From Agrobacterium tumefaciens (GTDB lineage Bacteria; Pseudomonadota; Alphaproteobacteria; Rhizobiales; Rhizobiaceae), in assembly GCA_017744915.1 (NCBI GenBank), contig JAGIAH010000008.1:124001-188000 (forward strand): 64,000 nt of DNA, read 5' to 3'. The position numbers were made by a program, and so were the translations under genes. Numbering within the stretch: position 1 is the stretch's first letter; every line of letters begins with the position of its first letter. Below the pieces are notes generated by a model. That model did no database searches and was not told where the DNA came from. It saw nothing but the letters and a program-made list of their open reading frames with translations. Below, piece by piece: positions 53,567-62,102 of this stretch.

Positions 53567-54835
53567 ATGACAGACCAGATGACGAAACCGGCCCCGATGA
53601 CCGTCGCCCCGCAGGTGAAGGCCGTGCCCGATACGGTGACAGCCGCCTTCGATGACTTCATGGAAGCTTTCGAAGCCTTCCGTGAAACCAACGACCAGCG
53701 GCTTGCCGATATCGAGCGCAAGATGGGGGCAGATGTCGTGACCCGCGACAAGCTCGACCGCATCGACAAGGCGCTCGACGACAACCGCAGGATCATGGAC
53801 GATCTGGCGCTCAAGAAGGCGCGACCCGCGCTTGGCCGCAAGGATGCGCTTTCCCACGATGCCGAGGAGCACAAGGCGGCTTTCGAGGCCTATATCCGCC
53901 GCGGTGAGGAGGGCGCGCTGCGCGACCTGGAGGCAAAGGCCTTTGCCGGTTCGACCGGGGCGGATGGCGGTTTTCTGCTGCCGAGCGAGACGGATGGCGA
54001 GATCGGCCGGCGCATGACGGCGATTTCGCCGATCCGGGCGCTGGCGACCGTGCGGCAGGTTTCCGCCGCCGTGCTGAAGAAACCCTTCGCGCCCGGCGGC
54101 ATGACGACCGGCTGGGTCTCCGAAACGGCGGCACGCCCGCAGACGGCAACGCCGCAGCTTGCCGAACTGTCCTTCCCGACCATGGAGCTTTATGCCATGC
54201 CGGCGGCGACCCAGGGGCTGCTGGATGATGCGGCGGTTGATATCGAAGCATGGATCGCCTCGGAGGTGGACATCGCATTTGCCGAACAGGAGGCCGCCGC
54301 CTTCATCGCCGGTGATGGCGTCAACAAGCCCAAGGGTTTTCTCTCCTATACCACCGTCGCCAATGATGGCTGGAGCTGGGGTAATATCGGTTATGTCGCG
54401 ACCGGCGTTTCGGCCGGTTTCGCCTCCTCTGGTCCGATGGATGTGCTGCTCGATGCCGTTTATGCGCTGAAGGCCGGCCATCGCCAGAACGGCACTTTCC
54501 TGATGAACCGAAAGACGCAAGGGGCGCTGCGCCGCTTCAAGGATACCAGCGGCGCCTATCTCTGGCATCCGCCGGCCGCCGCAGGCCAGCCGGCCTCGCT
54601 GATGGGCTTTCCGGTGACGGAGGCGGAGGACATGCCGAATGTGGCGGCCAACAGCTTCGCCATCGCCTTTGGTGATTTCCGCGCCGGTTACCTCGTCGTC
54701 GACCGTACCGGCGTGCGCATCCTGCGCGATCCCTATTCGGCGAAACCCTATGTGCTGTTCTACACCACCAAACGTGTGGGTGGCGGCGTTCAGAGTTTCG
54801 AGGCGATCAAGCTGGTGAAATTCGGGGTGAATTGA
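53567..54835 (+). CDS. GTA major capsid protein (HK97 fold)
   Basis: 422 residues from the ATG at 53567. The first about 110 residues are coiled-coil delta domain ('FEAFRETNDQRLADIERKMGADVVTRDKLDRIDKALDDNRRIMDDLALKKARP') to be removed by the protease. The mature part starts near 'GSTGADGGFLLPSETDGEI' and includes 'WVSETAARPQTATPQLAELSFPTMELYAMPAATQGLLDDAAVDIEAWIASEVDIAFAEQEAAAFIAGDG', the HK97 signature. It is RcGTA gp5. Confidence 0.95.
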   Translation: MTDQMTKPAPMTVAPQVKAVPDTVTAAFDDFMEAFEAFRETNDQRLADIERKMGADVVTRDKLDRIDKALDDNRRIMDDLALKKARPALGRKDALSHDAEEHKAAFEAYIRRGEEGALRDLEAKAFAGSTGADGGFLLPSETDGEIGRRMTAISPIRALATVRQVSAAVLKKPFAPGGMTTGWVSETAARPQTATPQLAELSFPTMELYAMPAATQGLLDDAAVDIEAWIASEVDIAFAEQEAAAFIAGDGVNKPKGFLSYTTVANDGWSWGNIGYVATGVSAGFASSGPMDVLLDAVYALKAGHRQNGTFLMNRKTQGALRRFKDTSGAYLWHPPAAAGQPASLMGFPVTEAEDMPNVAANSFAIAFGDFRAGYLVVDRTGVRILRDPYSAKPYVLFYTTKRVGGGVQSFEAIKLVKFGVN

Positions 54836-54854
54836 TAGCCGCAGTATTGGCCTC

Positions 54855-54976
54855 TTCTTCTCCCCGTCGGGGAGAAGATGTCCCGAAGGGACAGATGAGG
54901 CGGCAACCTTGCCGGATGTCGGAGAGCTTGCCCCCTCAACCCGCTGCCGCGACCTTCTCCCCGGCGGGGGAGAAGG
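54855..54976. repeat. Palindromic intergenic repeat, family A (copy 5)
   Basis: CTTCTCCCCGTCGGGGAGAAG, TCCCGAAGGGACAGATGAGG and a final CTTCTCCCC/GGGGAGAAG hairpin. It occupies the gap between capsid and connector genes inside the GTA cluster and would be part of the GTA transcript. Confidence 0.85.
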
Positions 54977-55027
54977 CGAAAGACGCACCCGCTCGCCCAC
55001 TCGACTACCTTCTTTTCCGGAGACCCC

Positions 55028-55597
55028 ATGACCTATGCCCTCATTCATCCGCCACAGGCGGAGCCGCTGACGCTTGCCGAGGTCAAGGCGCATCTGCGTC
55101 TCGATGGCGGAGACGAGGACGCGCTGCTTGCCGCGCTGTTGCGCACCGCCCGCGAGCATCTGGAACGCGCGACCGGGCTTTGCCTCATCCGTCAGACCTG
55201 GCGGCTTTATCTCGACCGGTGGCCTCAGAACGGCGTGATTCTGATTGGCAAGGGACCGGTGCAAGCCATCGAAACGATTCTGGTTTTTGATGGTGAAGGC
55301 CGCGCGGCGGACATTACCGGCGCCGACAGGCTGCTCGACGGCACGGCGCGCCCGGCACGGCTGTGGCTGCGTGACCCGCCGAGCCCGGGGCGGGCGATGA
55401 ACGGCATCGAGATCGATTTCATCGCCGGTTACGGCGAGGCTGGCACCGAGGTGCCCGACACGCTGAAACGCGCCATGCTGATGCATGTGGCGCAGATGTT
55501 CGCCTTTCGCGGTGTGGTTGCCCCGGAAAACCAGCCTGCGGCGATTCCTGCCGGTTACGAGCGGCTGTTGGCTCCTTTCTGCCGCCTGGGGCTTTGA
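55028..55597 (+). CDS. GTA head-tail connector (gp6-like adaptor)
   Basis: 189 residues. 'PLTLAEVKAHLRLDGGDEDALLAALLRTAREHLERATGLCLIRQTWRLYLDRWP' is the typical N-terminus of the HK97 gp6/phiE125 gp8 connector family, and 'IEIDFIAGYGEAGTEVPDTLKRAMLMHVAQMFAFRG' the C-terminal helical bundle. It joins the portal to the stopper. It is RcGTA gp6. Confidence 0.92.
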   Translation: MTYALIHPPQAEPLTLAEVKAHLRLDGGDEDALLAALLRTAREHLERATGLCLIRQTWRLYLDRWPQNGVILIGKGPVQAIETILVFDGEGRAADITGADRLLDGTARPARLWLRDPPSPGRAMNGIEIDFIAGYGEAGTEVPDTLKRAMLMHVAQMFAFRGVVAPENQPAAIPAGYERLLAPFCRLGL

Positions 55598-55600
55598 GCC

Positions 55601-55936
55601 ATGAACCTCGTTTTTATCGACCCTGGCAAGCTGACGGCGCGGCTGGAGCTGGAGCTGCACACAGAAATACCGGACGGGCAGGGCGGTGCGACGGAAGGCT
55701 GGACTGTGCTGCGGTCGCTCTGGGCGGCCATCGAACCGGTTTCCGAGGCCTCCCACGAGCGGGCCTCGGCCGAGGGTGTGACGATCACCCACCGTATATG
55801 GCTGGCCTTTCGCAGCGACGTTACCGTCGGCATGCGCTTTCGCAAAGGCAACCGGATTTTGGCGATCCGGGCGGTGATGGATCCGGATGAGACCCGCCGC
55901 TTCATCGTCTGCCGTTGCGAGGAGGAAAGTCGATGA
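55601..55936 (+). CDS. GTA head closure (stopper) protein
   Basis: 111 residues, SPP1 gp16/HK97 head-closure type: 'LVFIDPGKLTARLELELHTEIPDGQGGATEGWTVLRSLWAAIEPVS' and 'GVTITHRIWLAFRSDVTVGMRFRKGNRILAIRAVMDPDETRRFIVCRCEEE' show the beta-barrel pattern. It plugs the portal after packaging. It is RcGTA gp7. The gene starts three bases after the previous stop and overlaps the next by four. Confidence 0.92.
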   Translation: MNLVFIDPGKLTARLELELHTEIPDGQGGATEGWTVLRSLWAAIEPVSEASHERASAEGVTITHRIWLAFRSDVTVGMRFRKGNRILAIRAVMDPDETRRFIVCRCEEESR

Positions 55937-56328
55937 GCGCTGCCAACCCATTGCTGCTGGCGATTTTTGCGCGGTTGACGGGTGATGCGGCGCTGACGGC
56001 GCTCATCCCCGGCGGCATGGTCGACCGGCTTCTGCCACGCGCGGTTCTGCCATGCATCGTTGTCGGTGATCTTGAAAGCCGGGATTATTCGACGGCGACG
56101 GAAAAGGCCGAGGAACATTTCCTGTCGCTGCAAATCTGGAGCGATGCCAATGGCCGCAAGGGTGCGGGGGAGATCGCCGCTGGGGTGAAGAACCTGCTCG
56201 ACGATGCGGCGCTGTCGATTGCCGGCGTCTCTCTCGTCAATCTGCAATTTGTCTCCAGCCGCTCGCGGCGCGAGGCGAAGACCCGGAATTTTGTTACGGA
56301 GATGCGTTTCCGGGCGGTGACGGAATAG
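55933..56328 (+). CDS. GTA tail terminator-like protein (DUF3168)
   Basis: 131 residues from the ATG at 55933, overlapping the closure gene by four bases. 'LLLAIFARLTGDAALTALIPG' and 'HFLSLQIWSDANGRKGAGEIAAGVKNLLDDAALSIAGVSLVNLQFVSS' match DUF3168, the phage tail-completion family, and RcGTA gp8. Its stop lies seven bases from the end of the antisense MFS gene. Confidence 0.9.
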   Translation: MSAANPLLLAIFARLTGDAALTALIPGGMVDRLLPRAVLPCIVVGDLESRDYSTATEKAEEHFLSLQIWSDANGRKGAGEIAAGVKNLLDDAALSIAGVSLVNLQFVSSRSRREAKTRNFVTEMRFRAVTE

Positions 56329-56335
56329 CGCTGTT

Positions 56336-57535
56336 TCAGAAGCCTTGTCTGCGCACGGTTCGCCACAGAGCGATCAGCAGCACAAACGAAATGCCGATCA
56401 GCACGGCGGCGATGCCAAGCATGGCCGCCACCCCGCCGCGATCCAGCGCCAGCGTGAAGATGACCGGCGCGACGGCGATGGCAAGGTTCTGCGGCAGGGA
56501 GATGCGCGCAGCCTGAAGCCCATAGTCCTCCGGCGAAAACACGGCGAGCGGCAGCACCGCCCGGCTGACGGTGAGCACGCCGGCGCCGAAACCGAAAAAC
56601 ACGATGAAACCGATGAAGGACGGCATGGCCGGGGCAAAGCCAAGCAACAGCAGCAGCGACAGGAACAGGAGACAGAGGCCGATCGCGGCGGTGACGAAGG
56701 GGCTGCCGCGTTTTCCAAGCAGGAAATCCAGCCCGCGTGCGGTAATTGCCAGCAGGCTGCGCGCCGATGCCAGCTGCACGGCAAACGATTGCGATGCGCC
56801 CGCCTGCACCAGGAACAGCGGCAGCAGCGGCGACAGGCCGAAGGTCGTAAAGGCGCTGATCGTCGTCATGGCCGCCAGAAGCAGAAAGGCCCGGCGTGTA
56901 TCGACCGGTGAGGGCGAAAGGGCGTCCGCTTTCTGCCGCTTTGCCTGCGTGCTGGCCGGACGGCCGGGAAGGACGAAAAGATAGAGCGGCAGAAGGACGA
57001 AGATCTGCAGACAGGCATAGAGCAAAAGCGTGCCGCGCCAGCCGAGATGCTGTTCCACAAGCGCGGTGAGGGGCAGGAAAACCGCCCCGGAAAGCCCGGT
57101 GAACAGCATCAGGAGCGCCAGCAACCGGCCACCTTCCGCACCCACGCGTTCCACCACGGCGGTATGGGCAGCCGTCGTCAAGCCGCAGGTTGCGGCAAGG
57201 CCCATCACGGCCCAGCCGAAAAGATAACTTGTGACACCGCCCGAAAAGGCGAGCACGGCAAAACCGGCTGCGAAAAGCAGCGAACCCGCCACCAGCACGG
57301 GTGCCGCGCCGCGGCGGACGAGCGTTCTTCCAAGCAGCGGGCCGCAAAATGCGCTGATCAGCATCATGATGGTGAGGCCGGCAAAAACGATCTCGTTGCC
57401 GATCGCCAGTTCGCTGCCGATGCGTGGCGCCAGAATGGCCAGCATGTCGAAACCGCTGCCCCAGCTGACGATCTGCCCAAGCGCCAGCACACCGATAAGG
57501 CGCACGCGGGACGTCGTGGGGGAAGCGTCGGACAT
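56336..57535 (-). CDS. MFS transporter inserted in the GTA cluster
   Basis: 399 residues from the ATG at 57535 (MSDASPTTSRVRLIGVLALGQIVSWGSGFDMLAIL). Twelve membrane segments; 'VLALGQIVSWGSGFDMLAILAPRIGSELAIG' and 'FGLSPLLPLFLVQAGASQSFAV' match the CynX/YbfB-type MFS group. Substrate unknown. It lies opposite to and between GTA gp8 and gp9, a place where RcGTA has no gene, and splits the cluster transcript. GC content and codon use look like the surroundings. Confidence 0.88.
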   Translation of the reverse strand: MSDASPTTSRVRLIGVLALGQIVSWGSGFDMLAILAPRIGSELAIGNEIVFAGLTIMMLISAFCGPLLGRTLVRRGAAPVLVAGSLLFAAGFAVLAFSGGVTSYLFGWAVMGLAATCGLTTAAHTAVVERVGAEGGRLLALLMLFTGLSGAVFLPLTALVEQHLGWRGTLLLYACLQIFVLLPLYLFVLPGRPASTQAKRQKADALSPSPVDTRRAFLLLAAMTTISAFTTFGLSPLLPLFLVQAGASQSFAVQLASARSLLAITARGLDFLLGKRGSPFVTAAIGLCLLFLSLLLLLGFAPAMPSFIGFIVFFGFGAGVLTVSRAVLPLAVFSPEDYGLQAARISLPQNLAIAVAPVIFTLALDRGGVAAMLGIAAVLIGISFVLLIALWRTVRRQGF

Positions 57536-57623
57536 GGTGAAATCGCGGGGTGCGAGGGGCTGGAAACCATTTGGTAGCAGGCCCACCGCACCCCCGCAAC
57601 AGCAATCGAGAAAGGAAAACAAC

Positions 57624-58031
57624 ATGGTGGCGCAAAAGGGCAAGGACCTGCTGCTGAAGATCGACAATGGCGGTTCCTATGAAACGGTGGCCGGCCTCCG
57701 AACCAAGCGGTTGGCCTTCAACGCGCAGGCGGTCGACGTGACGGATGCACAAAGTGCCGGCCGCTGGCGCGAGCTTCTCTCCGGTGCCGGCGTGCAGCGT
57801 GCATCGCTGACGGCTTCCGGCATCTTCAAGGACCAGACGAGCGATGCGCTGGTGCGCGGCGCGTTTTTTGCCGGCACCATTCCGGGCTGGCAGATCGTCA
57901 TTCCCGATTTCGGCACCATTGCCGGACCGTTCCAGATCGTCGCGCTCGAATATTCGGGCCGCCACGATGGCGAGGTGCAATTCGAGATCGCGCTGGAATC
58001 CGCCGGTCTCCTCACTTTCGGAGTGCTGTGA
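57624..58031 (+). CDS. GTA major tail protein
   Basis: 135 residues from the ATG at 57624 with GAAAGGA upstream. 'VAQKGKDLLLKIDNGGSYETVAGLRTKRLAFNAQAVDVTDAQSAGRWRELLSGAGVQRASLTASGIF' matches the TP901-1 family and RcGTA gp9. It forms the tail tube. Its TGA overlaps the next ATG. Confidence 0.93.
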   Translation: MVAQKGKDLLLKIDNGGSYETVAGLRTKRLAFNAQAVDVTDAQSAGRWRELLSGAGVQRASLTASGIFKDQTSDALVRGAFFAGTIPGWQIVIPDFGTIAGPFQIVALEYSGRHDGEVQFEIALESAGLLTFGVL

Positions 58032-58390
58032 TGCCTGAGCGTTTGCGTTACGGGCGGGCGAACCGCCATCGCGGTGAGATAGAGGCGCTGATCGACGGCG
58101 AAAGGCGCATCCTGTGCCTGACGCTCGGGGCTCTCGCCGAACTCGAAACCGCCTTTGCTGCCGATGATCTGACGGCGCTCGCCGAGCGTTTCGCCAGCGG
58201 TCGCATGAAGGCGGCCGACATGATCCGGGTCATCGGCGCGGGCCTGCGCGGCGCGGGCAACGTGTTTTCCGACGAGGATGTGGCGGCCGCGACGGTGGAA
58301 GGCGGCATTGCCGGCCACGCCGCGATCGTCGCCGATCTTCTGACTGCAAGCTTCGGCGGCTTCAAAGGTGATGCAACGCCGGACCCTTGA
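58031..58390 (+). CDS. GTA gp10-family tail assembly chaperone
   Basis: 119 residues from the ATG at 58031, overlapping the tail protein stop. 'ANRHRGEIEALIDGERRILCLTLGALAELETAFAADDLTALAERFASGRMKAADMIRVIGAGLRGAG' matches the GTA gp10 (Phage_TAC_11) family. It is thought to help the tape measure during tail assembly. The next gene begins at a TTG overlapping its stop. Confidence 0.92.
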   Translation: MPERLRYGRANRHRGEIEALIDGERRILCLTLGALAELETAFAADDLTALAERFASGRMKAADMIRVIGAGLRGAGNVFSDEDVAAATVEGGIAGHAAIVADLLTASFGGFKGDATPDP

Positions 58391-58596
58391 GCGCCGCAGC
58401 AGGTGAGGCGACAACACGCCCCTTTCCCTGGCCGGCGGCCATCCATGCCGGCCTCTGCCTGCTGCGGCTTTCCCCTGAAATCTTCTGGCGGCTGACGCCG
58501 AGGGAGTTCTTCGCGATGACGGGCGGCAACGCCGTTCCGCGCGGCCCTGACCGTCAGGCGATGGAGGCGATGATGCGGCGGTTTCCGGATGGGTGA
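58387..58596 (+). CDS. GTA second tail chaperone (rcc01693-like)
   Basis: 69 residues starting at a TTG that overlaps the previous stop (TTGA). 'FPWPAAIHAGLCLLRLSPEIFWRLTPREFFAMTGG' is the conserved core of the RcGTA gp10.1-type proteins. The overlap suggests coupled translation in fixed ratio with gp10. Confidence 0.88.
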   Translation: MSAAAGEATTRPFPWPAAIHAGLCLLRLSPEIFWRLTPREFFAMTGGNAVPRGPDRQAMEAMMRRFPDG

Positions 58597-58601
58597 GGGC
58601 G

Positions 58602-59006
58602 TCAGGGCATCTTTCGCGGCCGGCCGCCCTTCGCACCGTTGGCGCGGCTGGCAGCCGCCTTGGTCGGGGAGCGGGATTGCCCGCCCTTGCGCTGCGCTTC
58701 CATGAATGTGCGGCTGCCGAAGATGCCGTTCATCAGGCCGGCGATCGTATAGTCGATATCGAGGTTTTCCCAATGCAGGCCCGTCTCGCCGAGAAGTTCG
58801 ACTTCGGCGAGCTGCTCTGCCGTGGCGTCCTGTAAGCCTTCCAGTGCCCGGGCCGGAAACATGAAGCAGGCGCCATTGGTGAAATCGACGATGACGCGCG
58901 CCGACGCCGCTTCGAAACGCACGGAGACCGGAATGGGGCGCCCGGCACGTTCCTTTTGCCAGCGCTCCTTGGCGGCGGCGAGTTCGGTGTCGCTGATTTC
59001 AACCAT
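58602..59006 (-). CDS. DUF2442 domain protein
   Basis: 134 residues from the ATG at 59006. 'RWQKERAGRPIPVSVRFEAASARVIVDFTNGACFMFPARALEGLQDATAEQLAEVELLGETGLHWENLDIDYTIAGLMNGIFGS' is a full DUF2442 domain, and a basic tail of about 30 residues (with R-A-N-G-A-K-G-G-R-P-R-K) follows. DUF2442 genes usually follow a DUF4160 gene and the pair is often regarded as toxin-antitoxin-like. Here it overlaps the broken DUF4160 gene and runs opposite to the GTA genes. Confidence 0.85.
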   Translation of the reverse strand: MVEISDTELAAAKERWQKERAGRPIPVSVRFEAASARVIVDFTNGACFMFPARALEGLQDATAEQLAEVELLGETGLHWENLDIDYTIAGLMNGIFGSRTFMEAQRKGGQSRSPTKAAASRANGAKGGRPRKMP

Positions 59007-59236
59007 GATATCGTCTCCAGATTTCCATAAACAGCGTCCGGTTCTCTTCGATAACGGCAACGGCGCGCCGCACATCCCGGTCCGACATGCCGCCCTGTGT
59101 GAGAACGGTGAGGCTGACGATATCGATACGGGGCTTCACCCTCTCCGGAGACATGGGCATGCGGCGGCTCGTGATCAGCCGTGTAGATGACGAAACGCAT
59201 GCCATGCTGGCGCAGAACGGTGACCATGAGAACCAT
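58999..59236 (-). pseudogene. DUF4160 gene with a frameshift
   Basis: From the ATG at 59236 (or 59227) the first frame encodes 'MVTVLRQHGMRFVIYTADHEPPHAHVSGEGEA', the DUF4160 N-terminus. The C-terminal half 'RIDIVSLTVLTQGGMSDRDVRRAVAVIEENRTLFMEIWRRYHG' lies in another frame. The two join perfectly (GEGEA-RIDIVS) if one base is removed from a run of four C on the minus strand (G run at 59130-59133). The gene is thus one homopolymer base from intact: a real mutation, a phase-variable site or a sequencing error. The end overlaps the DUF2442 start by eight bases. Confidence 0.8.
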
Positions 59237-59342
59237 AACCCAAGAAGTTGGGTTTTTAAAGGGATTTGGGCTGAGGCAATGGATTTTTAAAAAGCTGTTT
59301 CAGCACCATGCATTCCCCAGTTGAATCAGAAAGGCAAGCGCG

Positions 59343-59924
59343 ATGGCGGGCGAAGGATCGATTGCGGAGAACCGGGAGGAGGCGGAAGCGCTCTCCGAGG
59401 TGATGGGTGATCTCGAGAGGCGCTCGGAGCGGTTCGGGGCGGCGCTGACCTCCGCGCTCCAGGCGGCGACGACGGGTGGCAGGGGGCTCGATGATGTGTT
59501 GCGCGGGCTCGGGCAGCGGCTGTCGGGCATCGCGCTTTCGGCCGGGCTGAAACCGCTGGAGAACATGATCGGCAACGCCGTCGGCGGGTTGTTGAACGGC
59601 GGCGGTTCGCTCTTCGCCTTTGCCGATGGCGGTGTGCCGGGGCGGGGCATCACGCCTTTTGCGGAGGGCGGCGTGGTCTCCAGCCCCACCTTCTTTCCGA
59701 TGGGTGGTGGGCTTGGCCTGATGGGGGAAGCGGGGGCGGAGGCGATCCTGCCGCTGAAGCGCGGTTCGGACGGTGGTCTCGGTGTCGCTACACCCGCGGG
59801 CGGGAGTGGGGCGCAGATCGTTTTTAACGTGACGGCCACGGATGCGGCAAGCTTCCGGAAAAGCGAAGGGCAGATTGCCGCGATGCTGGCGCGCAGCGTC
59901 GGGCGTGGCCAGCGGGGATTGTGA
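59343..59924 (+). CDS. GTA tape-measure protein (very short)
   Basis: 193 residues. Helical first half ('EALSEVMGDLERRSERFGAALTSALQAATTGGRGLDDVLRGLGQRLSGIALSAGLKPLENMI') and a Gly-rich C-terminal part ('FAFADGGVPGRGITPFAEGGVVSSPTFFPMGGGLGLMGEAGAEAILPLKRG'), matching RcGTA gp11. GTA tape measures are far shorter than those of phages with long tails, in line with the short GTA tail. The 340-bp gap before it is taken up by the DUF4160/DUF2442 insertion. Confidence 0.9.
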   Translation: MAGEGSIAENREEAEALSEVMGDLERRSERFGAALTSALQAATTGGRGLDDVLRGLGQRLSGIALSAGLKPLENMIGNAVGGLLNGGGSLFAFADGGVPGRGITPFAEGGVVSSPTFFPMGGGLGLMGEAGAEAILPLKRGSDGGLGVATPAGGSGAQIVFNVTATDAASFRKSEGQIAAMLARSVGRGQRGL

Positions 59925-59944
59925 CACAGGCGCGCGCCCATCTC

Positions 59945-60034
59945 CATTCCTGTGCCTGACATAGGAATCCAGCCAACCAAGTCATTGGGCTGAAAGGACT
60001 GCCTCGCCGCCCTGTGGTTAGCACAGGGATGAGG
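59945..60034. repeat. Palindromic repeat, family D (copy 2)
   Basis: CATTCCTGTG...CATAGGAATCC at the left and CCTGTG-GTTAG-CACAGGGATGAGG at the right, with a middle section of about 45 bases. The right hairpin matches the copy at 47585. It fills the 210-bp gap between the tape measure and gp12 genes. Confidence 0.6.
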
Positions 60035-60134
60035 AGAGGAGAGCGAACGACGCATGGGCTCCTCCGCTCCTCCTTCTTGCCGTGCGTCGTCCTTCCCATT
60101 TCCCAACCATCAAAACGAATCCAGGAACAACCAC

Positions 60135-60773
60135 ATGGCGGCATTTCATGAAGTGCGGTTTCCGCTGCGGCTGGCGCTCGGCGTCAGCGGCGGGCCGGTG
60201 CGGCGGACTGATATCGTCAATCTTTCCAACGGCCGGGAGAATCGCAACCAGCGCTGGAGGAACGCCAGACGCGCCTATGACGCCGGCTCCGGCATCCGCT
60301 CCGTTGCCGATCTTTATGAGGTGCTGGCCTTTTTCGAGGCAAGGCGCGGGGAACTCTACGGTTTTCGCTTTCGTGATCCCGTGGATTTCAAATCCTGTGC
60401 GCCGGGAGAGACCCCCGCGGCGACCGACCAAAGGATCGGTATCGGCGACGGGGCGACGGCGGATTTTCAACTGATGAAGACCTATGCGGATGCCGGCGGC
60501 TCGTTTTCCCGCCGCATCGACAAGCCGGTCGAAGGGTCGGTCATCGTTTCGGTCGAGGGGGTGAAGGCCACACCGTCCGATCTGTCGGTCGATCATATGA
60601 CCGGCATGGTGGCATTCCGAACCGGGCGGGTGCCGCCTGCCGGTGCCATCGTCCGCGCCGGTTTTGAGTTCGACGTGCCGGTGCGCTTTGCCATCGACCG
60701 TATCGATATCAACGTGACCGCCTTTGAAGCCGGCCGCATTCCCTCCATTCCGCTGACGGAAATCCTGCCATGA
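60135..60773 (+). CDS. GTA distal tail protein (gp12, DUF2460)
   Basis: 212 residues from the ATG at 60135. 'FHEVRFPLRLALGVSGGPVRRTDIVNLSNGRENRNQRWRNARRAYDAGSGIRSVADLYEVLAFFEARRGELYGFRFRDPVDFKS' is the full DUF2460 signature. It corresponds to RcGTA gp12, the baseplate distal tail protein. The stop overlaps the next start by four bases. Confidence 0.93.
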   Translation: MAAFHEVRFPLRLALGVSGGPVRRTDIVNLSNGRENRNQRWRNARRAYDAGSGIRSVADLYEVLAFFEARRGELYGFRFRDPVDFKSCAPGETPAATDQRIGIGDGATADFQLMKTYADAGGSFSRRIDKPVEGSVIVSVEGVKATPSDLSVDHMTGMVAFRTGRVPPAGAIVRAGFEFDVPVRFAIDRIDINVTAFEAGRIPSIPLTEILP

Positions 60774-61654
60774 AGACCATGCCCGCTGCCCTTGCCGATC
60801 ATCTGAAGGGGGATGCCACGACCACCTGCCATTGCTGGCGGGTGACGCTGGCGGACGGCGTCGTGATGGGTTTTACCGACCATGACGAGACGCTGTCCTT
60901 CGGCGGCACAGCCTTCCTTGCCGTCAGCGGATTTTCGGCCAGCGACAGCGATAGCGAAACGGGGTTGGGCGCGAACGCTGGCGAGGTGGCGGGCGGTTTT
61001 TCGAGCGAGGCGATTGTGGAGGACGATCTTGCCGCCGGGCGTTTCGATGGCGCGAAGGTGGAACTGTTCCTCGTCAACTGGCAGGCGCCGGACGAACATG
61101 CGCTGCTCAGCCTGCGCGAGATCGGCGAGGTGACGCGGGCGGGCGGGGCCTTCCGCGCCGAATTGCGCAGCATCGCCCACCGTCTTGGCCAGCCGCAGGG
61201 CAGGAGCTATGGGCGGCGTTGCGATGCCGCACTCGGCGACGGGCGCTGCGGCGTTGATCTTGCGCGGTTTGCCGGGCATGGCAGCGTGGCGGCAGTGGAC
61301 GCTTCGGGCAAGCTGCTGGTCGCCGGGCTCGATGCTTTTGCCGAGGGTTTCTTTAACCGGGGCAAACTCAGATTTTTGACCGGCAGCCTCGCTGGCAAGG
61401 CTTTCGACCTTGACGGCCATGAGCGGCGTGATGGCGGCGTGCTTCTCTCCTTCTGGCTGGCGCCGGAGCGGATGCCATCGCCGGGCGATCGTTTTTCGGT
61501 GACCGCCGGCTGCGACAAGAGTTTTGCCACCTGCCGGGCGAAATTCGCCAATCATCTGAATTTCAGGGGCTTTCCGCATCTGCCGGGGGCGGATTTCGCC
61601 TATTCCTATGCAAACGGCGGTCAGAGCCATGACGGCGGAGCGCTGTTTCCATGA
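60770..61654 (+). CDS. GTA hub protein (gp13, DUF2163)
   Basis: 294 residues. 'TTCHCWRVTLADGVVMGFTDHDETLSFGGTAFLAVSGFSASDSDSETGLGANAGEVAGGFSSEAI' is the DUF2163 N-terminus, and 'GRRCDAALGDGRCGVDLARFAG' and 'VTAGCDKSFATCRAKFANHLNFRGFPHLPGADF' carry conserved cysteines reminiscent of the iron-binding hub. It is RcGTA gp13. Confidence 0.93.
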   Translation: MKTMPAALADHLKGDATTTCHCWRVTLADGVVMGFTDHDETLSFGGTAFLAVSGFSASDSDSETGLGANAGEVAGGFSSEAIVEDDLAAGRFDGAKVELFLVNWQAPDEHALLSLREIGEVTRAGGAFRAELRSIAHRLGQPQGRSYGRRCDAALGDGRCGVDLARFAGHGSVAAVDASGKLLVAGLDAFAEGFFNRGKLRFLTGSLAGKAFDLDGHERRDGGVLLSFWLAPERMPSPGDRFSVTAGCDKSFATCRAKFANHLNFRGFPHLPGADFAYSYANGGQSHDGGALFP

Positions 61655-62085
61655 GTGATACAGCAGAAAGAGTGCTGGCGCTGGCCGAAAGCTGGATCGG
61701 CACGCCCTACAGGCACCAGGCTTCGTTGCAGGGTGTCGGCTGCGATTGCCTCGGCCTGATCCTCGGCGTCTGGCGCGGGCTTTACGGGCACGAACCGGAA
61801 TTGCCGCCACCCTATGCGCCGGACTGGGCCGAACGCGGCGGCGAGGACCGGCTGATGGCGGCGGCGAAACGCCATTTCACGATGCTTGCGGGCATATCGG
61901 AGGCACGGCCGGGAGATCTGCTGCTGTTTCGCTGGCGGGCCGATGCGGCGGCAAAACATCTCGGCATCCTCGCCGGGCCAGAGCATTTCATCCATGCCTA
62001 TGAGCAGGCGGCGGTGGTGCGGTCGGCTCTCGTGCCGGGCTGGAAGCGGCGTATTGCTGGTGCCTTCCGTTTTCCTGATCCCTGA
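61651..62085 (+). CDS. GTA NlpC/P60-type cell-wall peptidase (gp14)
   Basis: 144 residues. 'AESWIGTPYRHQASLQGVGCDCLGLILGVWRGLYG' supplies the catalytic Cys (C-D-C-L-G) and 'AKHLGILAGPEHFIHAYEQAAVV' the catalytic His, the NlpC/P60 pattern. In RcGTA this tail peptidase (gp14) helps cross the peptidoglycan of the recipient. Overlaps gp13 by four bases. Confidence 0.93.
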   Translation: MSDTAERVLALAESWIGTPYRHQASLQGVGCDCLGLILGVWRGLYGHEPELPPPYAPDWAERGGEDRLMAAAKRHFTMLAGISEARPGDLLLFRWRADAAAKHLGILAGPEHFIHAYEQAAVVRSALVPGWKRRIAGAFRFPDP

Positions 62086-62102
62086 ATTTTTTCGAGGCAA
62101 AC

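Noticed and set aside
53525..55951. An 808-codon minus-strand open frame
   Set aside because: It is antisense to the capsid and connector genes, Arg/Gly/His-rich, and crosses a repeat; it is a high-GC shadow.
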